Shown here: positions 59,004 to 64,000 of the stretch, piece after piece
Layout of the letters: each line of letters opens with the position of its first letter
Numbering within the stretch: position 1 is the first letter of the stretch
Origin: Tenacibaculum aiptasiae
GTDB taxonomy: Bacteria; Bacteroidota; Bacteroidia; Flavobacteriales; Flavobacteriaceae
Reading direction: 5' to 3'
NCBI RefSeq assembly: GCF_008806755.1
Contig: NZ_WAAU01000037.1
Coordinates: 46,683-110,682 of the forward strand
Length of the DNA: 64,000 nucleotides
Notes under the pieces: generated by a model
The model's database searches: none
Seen by the model: the letters and a program-made list of their open reading frames with translations, nothing else
What the model was told of the DNA's origin: nothing
Position numbers and translations under genes: made by a program

Positions 59004-60050
59004 CTACAAAAACTGTTTTTGATATTGCGCAGGTGTTAATCCGACCTGCTTTTTAAACGTAGCATAAAAGTTTGATTTTGAAGAAAATCCTGCTTCAAAA
59101 CCTACAGTTTCTAATGTTAAATTGGTGTTTTCTTTTAAAATATTCTTTGCTTCATCAATTCTATAAGTATTTAAAAATGCTGCAAAGCTTTTTCCTATAT
59201 TATCATTCAATAATTGTGATAATTTGTGAGGTGTAATCTGTAATTCTTTCGCAATATCTAGCAGTTTAACATTGCTATTTTTATACAATTCTTTTTGTTT
59301 CATTAAAGCATCTAACTTTTCAATTAGCAATGAAGCTTCATTATCTTGTATTTTTTTTGCAGCATATTTTTCTGGAATATCTTGAAAAATAGTTTCTCTG
59401 TTCTTCTTCGATAAAAAGAAAATCAACAATACATAAAACACTACCGAAAAAGTAATGGTTCCTACTAAATACAGAAAGAAATACCCTACAATATAGGCTA
59501 TAAAAATTAAAGCATTTGCTAAAACAACTCCTATCAACCAAAGTTCTGCTGTAGTGCATTTGCTTGTTTTAGAAAATATTTTCTTTACAATATCTTTTAA
59601 AAGATAAGAAGAAGCTAAAATGTACACACCCCAAACTCCATAAATTACCCAAATAAAGTTTCCCCAAAATTCATCATTTCCTATATAGGGTTTTACTATT
59701 CCTACAATTGTTACAAATAAAAAAAGAATACTAAAATGAATAATCCATGATTTAGGAAGCGTCTTTCTATTCTCTATAGATGATTTTATATAGTAAAATA
59801 ACGTTACTCCTATTAAAAAACAAGCTGATAAACCTACTTGCATAACCAATAAATCTATTTGATCTTGTGGTGCAAAAATTCGATAAACAGACTTTCCTAT
59901 TCGCAAACTTAAAAACAAGACTAATAACCCAAACCAAAAATTTTGTATTCTTTTTTGTTTATTAAAAAACAGGAAGTAAATACTCACTAAAAAACCGTTA
60001 AACACACCTAGTGAGCAAAGAAAAAATATGATTGGGTTACTAAAATTCAT
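59004..60050 (-). CDS. Membrane-bound AraC-family regulator, copy B
   Basis: 348 residues, ATG start. It has about seven hydrophobic spans in the first 215 residues (FFLCSLGVFNGFLVSIYFLF; FWFGLLVLFLSLRIGKSVY) and a C-terminal AraC double helix-turn-helix (LDIAKELQITPHKLSQLLND, then LETVGFEAGFSSKSNFYATF and GLTPAQYQKQF). It is clearly paralogous to copy A over its whole length. It is followed by NTF2-like copy B and DUF5916 on the same strand, so regulation of that pair is the simplest guess. Confidence 0.85.
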   Translation of the reverse strand: MNFSNPIIFFLCSLGVFNGFLVSIYFLFFNKQKRIQNFWFGLLVLFLSLRIGKSVYRIFAPQDQIDLLVMQVGLSACFLIGVTLFYYIKSSIENRKTLPKSWIIHFSILFLFVTIVGIVKPYIGNDEFWGNFIWVIYGVWGVYILASSYLLKDIVKKIFSKTSKCTTAELWLIGVVLANALIFIAYIVGYFFLYLVGTITFSVVFYVLLIFFLSKKNRETIFQDIPEKYAAKKIQDNEASLLIEKLDALMKQKELYKNSNVKLLDIAKELQITPHKLSQLLNDNIGKSFAAFLNTYRIDEAKNILKENTNLTLETVGFEAGFSSKSNFYATFKKQVGLTPAQYQKQFL

Positions 60051-60108
60051 TACAATTTTATAAAGTCTAAACTTCGACTAAAATATAAAATAATGAATTA
60101 TAATCTTT

Positions 60109-60657
60109 TTAAAGTTCATTAAATACTTTTTTTGCTTGTACTATATGACGCTCATTATGATAAATTACAAATCGAAAAGTATCTCCTAATCGCAACTTTA
60201 ATAAAGGTAAAGTTATACTTGTTTTAGTTTTGGTCAAGTTCTTATTAGCTGCAACTTTTAACAATTCTAAAAGTTCTTTTTGAAACGTTATAAAGCGCTG
60301 TAATACTTCTTCTTTATTTAATTTAGAATATATCGGGTTTTTACTTTTAAAAGTGTTCATTGTTTTCATTCCTTCCTTAGGCAACATATCTATAGCAAAC
60401 TTATTCCCTAAATATCCTGATGTAAATGTATTTGATATCGGATACTTAGAACTTTTCATTCTTTTTGCTATTTCTGGATTATAAAATGTTGCATATAAAT
60501 TTAAATGTTCCAAACATTCTAAAACTGACCAAGATTTCTCATTTTTTTTAGATTGAAGTTTTGCTTCTGACTCCTTTTGTAAGGCTTCTGCATATTCAAT
60601 ATGTGCTGTTACATATTGTTCTAATTCTGTAAGTAAATCTGTTACTTTAAAAACCAT
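60109..60657 (-). CDS. DinB-family protein
   Basis: 182-residue four-helix-bundle protein of the DinB/DUF1572 type. It begins LLTELEQYVTAHIEYAEALQ. The metal-site histidine helix is SWSVLECLEHLNLYATFY, and HNERHIVQAKKVFNEL is the typical C-terminal histidine pair. The helix between (FITFQKELLELLKVAANK) and LPLLKLRLGDTFRFVIYH are also normal. Members are metal-binding and often thiol-dependent transferases; the substrate is unknown. It sits about 50 bp after the Crp gene, possibly in one unit with it. Confidence 0.82.
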   Translation of the reverse strand: MVFKVTDLLTELEQYVTAHIEYAEALQKESEAKLQSKKNEKSWSVLECLEHLNLYATFYNPEIAKRMKSSKYPISNTFTSGYLGNKFAIDMLPKEGMKTMNTFKSKNPIYSKLNKEEVLQRFITFQKELLELLKVAANKNLTKTKTSITLPLLKLRLGDTFRFVIYHNERHIVQAKKVFNEL

Positions 60658-60708
60658 TCTCTATTTTTATTTCAAAATTGAGACTTTTAACTATTATAAT
60701 TCTTGATC

Positions 60709-61245
60709 CTAATCAAGAGTTTTTAATATTCTCGATAATGTTTCTGGTGTCATTCTTAAATAAGATGCTATGTACTTTTGTGGTATTTCTTGAAATACTT
60801 GTGGACTTCTTTTAAATACTCGTTCAAATCGTTTTTGTGGTGAATAGGTTATCAAGTCTATTTCTCTTTCTATTTGCTGGTACACAAAACTCTCCAACAG
60901 TTTTTTCCAAATTTCCTCATACTCTTTCGCAGAGTTAATAAAACGCATATATCGTTCTTTAGAAATTACTTTCAATTCGCATTTCTTTAAGGCTTGAATA
61001 AAAAAAGAGGTCGGCTGTTCAGTTAAAAAACAATCCAAAGCGGTTATTATTGAATTTCTATACCCAAACCTTATGGTATGTTCTTCTACCTCATCATCAA
61101 TAAAAACACGTAAACTTCCTTCTTTCACAAAATATAAATTGGTATTCGTATCTCCTTGATTTACCAAGAATTCGTTTCGCTTAAGCGTAATTTCTTTTTC
61201 CCATTCTCCTTCTAATGCTGCTAACAATTTTTCTAACGGGTTCAT
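60709..61245 (-). CDS. Crp/Fnr-family regulator, short Bacteroidetes type
   Basis: 178 residues. A cyclic-nucleotide-binding-like domain (about 15-110: KRNEFLVNQGDTNTNLYFVK, then EGSLRVFIDDEVEEHTIRFG) precedes a compact winged helix that ends the protein (QVFQEIPQKYIASYLRMTPE, then TLSRILKTLD). The chain stops right after the recognition helix, which is usual for this group. The ATG overlaps the radical SAM stop codon (ATGA), so the two are co-translated. A DinB gene follows. Confidence 0.86.
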   Translation of the reverse strand: MNPLEKLLAALEGEWEKEITLKRNEFLVNQGDTNTNLYFVKEGSLRVFIDDEVEEHTIRFGYRNSIITALDCFLTEQPTSFFIQALKKCELKVISKERYMRFINSAKEYEEIWKKLLESFVYQQIEREIDLITYSPQKRFERVFKRSPQVFQEIPQKYIASYLRMTPETLSRILKTLD

Positions 61246-62312
61246 GTAAATAAATTCAATTGATTGGTTTGGTGTTTATCAAATTTAGTAAAATCTAACG
61301 GAGGAAAATGACTTTCTTTTAAATACAGTTTTCTAGCTAGCTTAAACTGCATTGTTATTTGTTCAGCTATTTTTCCTTCTCCTCTCATTCTAGTTGCAAA
61401 TCTTGAATCATTTAAGGTTCCGTTATGACAGTCTTCTATTTGATGTAGAATTTTGTTTGCTCTATCGGGATATGCTTTTTGTACCCAATTGGTAAATATC
61501 TCTCCAATAGCACCATTTAAACGCACCACAGTATAACCAACTGACTTTGCTCCTAATTCACTAACCTTTTTTACTAAAGGTATAATTTCATGACTATTTA
61601 TTGACGGTATAATGGGTGCCATCATAACATTTACTGGAATTCCATTCTTAGCCAATTCTTTTACCGTTTCAAATCTCTTTTTTATGGTTGCAGTTCTTGG
61701 TTCTACCGCTCTTCTTGTTTCTTCTGATAAGGAGGTTATTGAAATACTTACTCTTAACAAATTCATGGAAGCCATTTCTTTTAAAATGTCTAAATCTCGA
61801 AGTATTAATGAGTTTTTAGTAATTATACTTACTGGATGCTTTAGCTTTAGTAACACTTCTAACATCGCTCGTGTAATTTTTAACTTCTTTTCTATGGGTT
61901 GATAACAATCCGTATTTCCCGACAACATAATATTTTGTGCTTCCCAACTCCTACTTCGTAGCTTTTTTTCTAATAATTCTGCTGCATTGGCTTTGTATAA
62001 AATTTTTCTTTCAAAATCCAATCCTGCTGAATATCCCCAATACTCATGACTATTTCTTGCATAGCAATAAATACATCCGTGTTCACATCCTTGGTATGGA
62101 TTCATTGAATATGTAAATCCTATATCGGGGCTCGTTACTTTGTTTAAAATAGTTTTGGGATAAATTTCTAAGTACGACGTTTTATTATTGTCAGCCTTTT
62201 CGTTTTCTACTTCACAATAATTTAAAAAGTCGTCTAGTACCTCATGTTGATGCTGCAAAAATTTATTATGGGTATTATGCTGTGCACCACGTCCTTTAAT
62301 GTAGTCCTCCAT
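61242..62312 (-). CDS. PA0069-family radical SAM protein (SplB-like)
   Basis: 356 residues from the ATG at 62310-62312 (MEDYIKGRGAQ); a TTG four codons earlier is less likely. The radical SAM cluster motif CxxxCxxC is in NPYQGCEHGCIYCYARNSHE. It is followed by the PA0069/SplB-like pattern ERKILYKANAAELLEKKL, MLSGNTDCYQPIEKKLK, ITKNSLILRDLDIL and VMMAPIIPSINSHEI. It may be a DNA-repair-like or RNA-modifying enzyme; the substrate is unproven. Overlaps the Crp gene by 4 bp. A multi-hairpin repeat-like element lies upstream. Confidence 0.86.
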   Translation of the reverse strand: MEDYIKGRGAQHNTHNKFLQHQHEVLDDFLNYCEVENEKADNNKTSYLEIYPKTILNKVTSPDIGFTYSMNPYQGCEHGCIYCYARNSHEYWGYSAGLDFERKILYKANAAELLEKKLRSRSWEAQNIMLSGNTDCYQPIEKKLKITRAMLEVLLKLKHPVSIITKNSLILRDLDILKEMASMNLLRVSISITSLSEETRRAVEPRTATIKKRFETVKELAKNGIPVNVMMAPIIPSINSHEIIPLVKKVSELGAKSVGYTVVRLNGAIGEIFTNWVQKAYPDRANKILHQIEDCHNGTLNDSRFATRMRGEGKIAEQITMQFKLARKLYLKESHFPPLDFTKFDKHQTNQLNLFT

Positions 62313-62360
62313 TTTTAGTCTCAATAAAATTATATAAAAAATGTCTTTAGAATGATTTTA

Positions 62361-62426
62361 TCGAGAACACGTTAGAAAACTTCTCGACAACTAATTCCGA
62401 TAGAAAAACGGAATCACTCGAAGTGA
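62361..62426. repeat. Multi-hairpin dispersed-repeat-like element
   Basis: Three nested inverted repeats in a row: TCGAGAA / TTCTCGA (62361-62387), ATTCCG / CGGAAT (62394-62414) and TCACTCGAAGTGA (62414-62426). The CTCGAAGTGA and TTCTCGA segments resemble the extragenic palindromic repeats scattered in Tenacibaculum-like genomes. Only one copy occurs here. It sits between aroC and the radical SAM gene. Confidence 0.6.
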
Positions 62427-62518
62427 CTTTATAAAATTACAGGAAAAAGAAACATGAAAATGTTAATGTTTGAATAGCTTATTAACAATATTCAAAATTC
62501 CATATTTATAAAAGAAAA

Positions 62519-62554
62519 ACGATGAGAAAATTAGTAACTAAATTTCTCATCGTT
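62519..62554 (-). terminator. Terminator of aroC
   Basis: AACGATGAGAAA / TTTCTCATCGTT hairpin with a 12-nt loop, T-rich on both sides, about 30 bp after the aroC stop. Confidence 0.82.
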
Positions 62555-62585
62555 CTTTTTATCTATTAAAATATTATAAGCTTTT

Positions 62586-63647
62586 TTAAACTCTTCTCAT
62601 TTTATCAAGCAACCAAAAATCTGCTAATACTAAAGCGGTTAAAGCTTCAACAATAGGGACAGCTCTTGGAACTACACAAGGGTCGTGACGTCCCTTTCCA
62701 TGTATTTCAGTGGCTTCTCCTTCTGAGTTTATCGTTTCTTGATTTTGCATAATGGTAGCTACAGGTTTAAATGCTACTCTAAAATACACATCCATTCCAT
62801 TAGATATTCCTCCTTGCACTCCTCCTGAAAGATTTGTCCTCGTTGTTCCATCTTCATTAAAAATATCATTATGCTCTGAACCTTGCATTTTAGCTCCACA
62901 AAAACCACTTCCAAATTCAAAACCTTTTACTGCATTTATAGACAACATCGCTTTTCCTAATTCTGCATGTAACTTATGAAAAATAGGTTCCCCTAAACCA
63001 ACTGGCATATTTTGAGCTACACAAGTAATAGTACCTCCTATAGTATCACCTGCTTTTCTTATTTGATTGATTTTTTCAATCATTTGTTCTGCTGATGCTT
63101 CATCTGGACAACGTACTATATTGCTTTCTTTTTTTGAAAAATCTAAATCTTGATAAGGCTTTACCATAAAAATATCACCTACAGAAGATGTAAAGGCGTT
63201 GATATTAATGTGCTTTATTAATTGTTTAGCCAAGGCTCCCGCTACAACCCAATTGGCTGTTTCACGAGCAGAAGTACGTCCTCCTCCTCTATGATCTCTT
63301 ATACCATATTTTTTATCATAGGTATAATCGGCATGAGATGGGCGATACACGTTAGTATTATGATTATAGTCCTTACTTTTCTGATTGGTGTTCTTAATTA
63401 CAAAACCAATAGAGGCGCCAGTTGTTTTACCTTCAAATATTCCAGATAAAAACTCAACAGTATCTGGTTCTTTACGCTGTGTTACAATTTTTGACTGCCC
63501 CGGTTTACGTCGGTCTAATTCATATTGAACAGCCTCTAAATCTACTTCCATACCTGCAGGAAAACCATCAATAACTCCTCCTATTGCAGTACCATGTGAT
63601 TCACCAAATGTGGTTACTTTTAAAATATTTCCAAATGAATTAAACAT
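62586..63647 (-). CDS. aroC: Chorismate synthase
   Basis: Converts 5-enolpyruvylshikimate-3-phosphate to chorismate with reduced FMN, the last common step to aromatic amino acids. The 353 residues carry the family motifs GESHGTAIGGVIDGFPAG, RPSHADYTYDKKYGIRDHRG, RTSARETANWVVAGALA and GFCGAKMQGSEHND; the tail is HDPCVVPRAVPIVEALTAL. Length is normal. It is an isolated gene with its own terminator. Confidence 0.97.
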   Translation of the reverse strand: MFNSFGNILKVTTFGESHGTAIGGVIDGFPAGMEVDLEAVQYELDRRKPGQSKIVTQRKEPDTVEFLSGIFEGKTTGASIGFVIKNTNQKSKDYNHNTNVYRPSHADYTYDKKYGIRDHRGGGRTSARETANWVVAGALAKQLIKHININAFTSSVGDIFMVKPYQDLDFSKKESNIVRCPDEASAEQMIEKINQIRKAGDTIGGTITCVAQNMPVGLGEPIFHKLHAELGKAMLSINAVKGFEFGSGFCGAKMQGSEHNDIFNEDGTTRTNLSGGVQGGISNGMDVYFRVAFKPVATIMQNQETINSEGEATEIHGKGRHDPCVVPRAVPIVEALTALVLADFWLLDKMRRV

Positions 63648-63725
63648 GTTTTCTTTATTTTAAGACGAAAGTAAATTATTTACCCTGAATAATTGCAATG
63701 AAAAAACCATTATTATTCAAATAAT

Positions 63726-63869
63726 ATGGCTGTAAAAAAGATTTTTGATGACTTATTTTTTCTTTTTCAACCTAATGAAAACTCAATTTTAAAAAAAAGT
63801 AAAAAAAATCACAGCACCAAACTTACTGATAGTAAAAAACTTACGGTTACACATTCAAAAAACTCTTAA
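63726..63869 (+). CDS. Putative small basic protein, 47 residues
   Basis: A short ORF (MAVKKIFDDLFFLFQPNENS, then a Lys/Ser/Thr-rich tail) with an ATG and TAA, divergent from aroC. Its amphipathic N-terminal segment plus basic tail could be a small membrane-associated or RNA-contacting peptide, or the ORF may be non-coding. No terminator follows before the tRNA promoter. Weak case; no family recognised. Confidence 0.35.
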   Translation: MAVKKIFDDLFFLFQPNENSILKKSKKNHSTKLTDSKKLTVTHSKNS

Positions 63870-63919
63870 TTTTCATTAAAAAATCCGTCTTTTTCTTTTT
63901 CAGAACTAAAAAAAGATAC

Positions 63920-63927
63920 TATATTTG
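63920..63927 (+). promoter_or_regulatory. -7 box of the tRNA-Ser gene
   Basis: TATATTTG followed by CACC, a full match to TAnnTTTG, 37 bp upstream of the mature tRNA 5' end; an all-T stretch lies at the -33 position. Confidence 0.55.
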
Positions 63928-63963
63928 CACCCGCAATCAAGGAAATATCTTGAGTGCTAGTCA

Positions 63964-64000
63964 GGAGAAATGGCAGAGTGGTCGAATGCGGCGGTCTTGA
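63964..64000 (+). tRNA. tRNA-Ser(UGA), 5' part (cut by window end)
   Basis: GGAGAAA acceptor strand, then TG, a D-arm with GCAGAGTGGTCGAATGC, and the 5' strand of the anticodon stem (GGCGGT) leading to the anticodon TGA at 63998-64000, where the window ends. The 3' half lies beyond the window, so the pairing of the acceptor and the long variable arm cannot be checked. Confidence 0.85.

Noticed and set aside
1..64000. CRISPR array, prophage or insertion sequence
   Set aside because: No regularly spaced repeats, integrase, transposase or phage structural genes were seen anywhere in the window.

Overview
The window is a continuous stretch of AT-rich chromosome from a member of the Flavobacteriaceae (Bacteroidetes). 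Four things point there. The encoded proteins are flavobacterial in type: a CarboxypepD_reg/TonB receptor, a Crp protein beginning MRALWYFEEVNLF, a DUF5916 protein, a FISUMP lipoprotein and DUF6702. Candidate promoters carry the Bacteroidetes -7 box TAnnTTTG. Shine-Dalgarno sites are largely absent. Terminators are short hairpins with T-runs. A marine genus near Tenacibaculum or Polaribacter would fit, but the genus cannot be fixed from this sequence. I found no prophage, insertion sequence, CRISPR array or rRNA operon, and most of the window is ordinary core genome with lineage-specific islands.

Layout. 0.2-7 kb: an orphan TonB-dependent receptor, small helical and membrane proteins, fumarase (fumC), guanine deaminase (guaD) and a large lipoprotein with one haem c motif. 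7-13 kb (minus strand): the cysS-GNAT-yidD-lgt operon, then an ECF sigma factor, a membrane protein that is probably its anti-sigma factor, and a secreted protein with a very basic coiled region. 13-19 kb (plus): meaB, a CsaA-type tRNA-binding protein, an unusual 2-oxoglutarate/Fe(II) oxygenase fused to a seven-bladed WD40 propeller, a FISUMP lipoprotein and topB. 19-25 kb: trmH, an erythromycin-esterase-like protein, a sirtuin, an amidohydrolase and a lipoprotein with a duplicated domain. 25-34 kb (minus): a Crp/Fnr regulator, a YfcC transporter with an ArgE-type deacylase, and two unrelated-type aconitases side by side. 34-36.4 kb: RNase P RNA, dnaJ and grpE. 36.6-46 kb: a six-cysteine GG-leader peptide, peptidase E, a tandem family of four secreted CarboxypepD_reg-like proteins, a DUF6702 protein and two M1 metallopeptidase paralogues. 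46-52 kb: a TlpA-like lipoprotein, a VanX-type dipeptidase, and the E1-alpha and E2 subunits of pyruvate dehydrogenase without E1-beta. 52-62 kb: a Big_2/DM13 lipoprotein with an outer-membrane barrel protein; a duplicated module (membrane AraC regulator plus NTF2-like secreted protein) around a DUF5916 barrel; DinB; a second Crp; and a radical SAM protein. 62-64 kb: aroC, a tiny ORF and the 5' half of a tRNA-Ser(UGA).

How the genes fit together. The core genes cover TCA-cycle steps (fumC, two aconitases, pyruvate dehydrogenase), lipoprotein maturation and membrane insertion (lgt, yidD), protein quality control (grpE, dnaJ), RNA processing (rnpB, trmH) and chromosome topology (topB). The accessory part is mostly cell-envelope proteins. 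The best candidates for undescribed biology are the 2OG-oxygenase/WD40 fusion with its translationally coupled FISUMP lipoprotein, the GG-leader cysteine peptide, the tandem CarboxypepD_reg family feeding into M1 peptidases, and the duplicated AraC/NTF2-like module. Regulatory signals worth testing are a -24/-12 (sigma-54-like) element before grpE, an ECF-type AAC/CGTC promoter before the sigma factor, a perfect TGTCA-N6-TGACA palindrome next to a Crp gene, and a leader of roughly 200 nt before acnB. Domain names are from memory of families; no database search was run.
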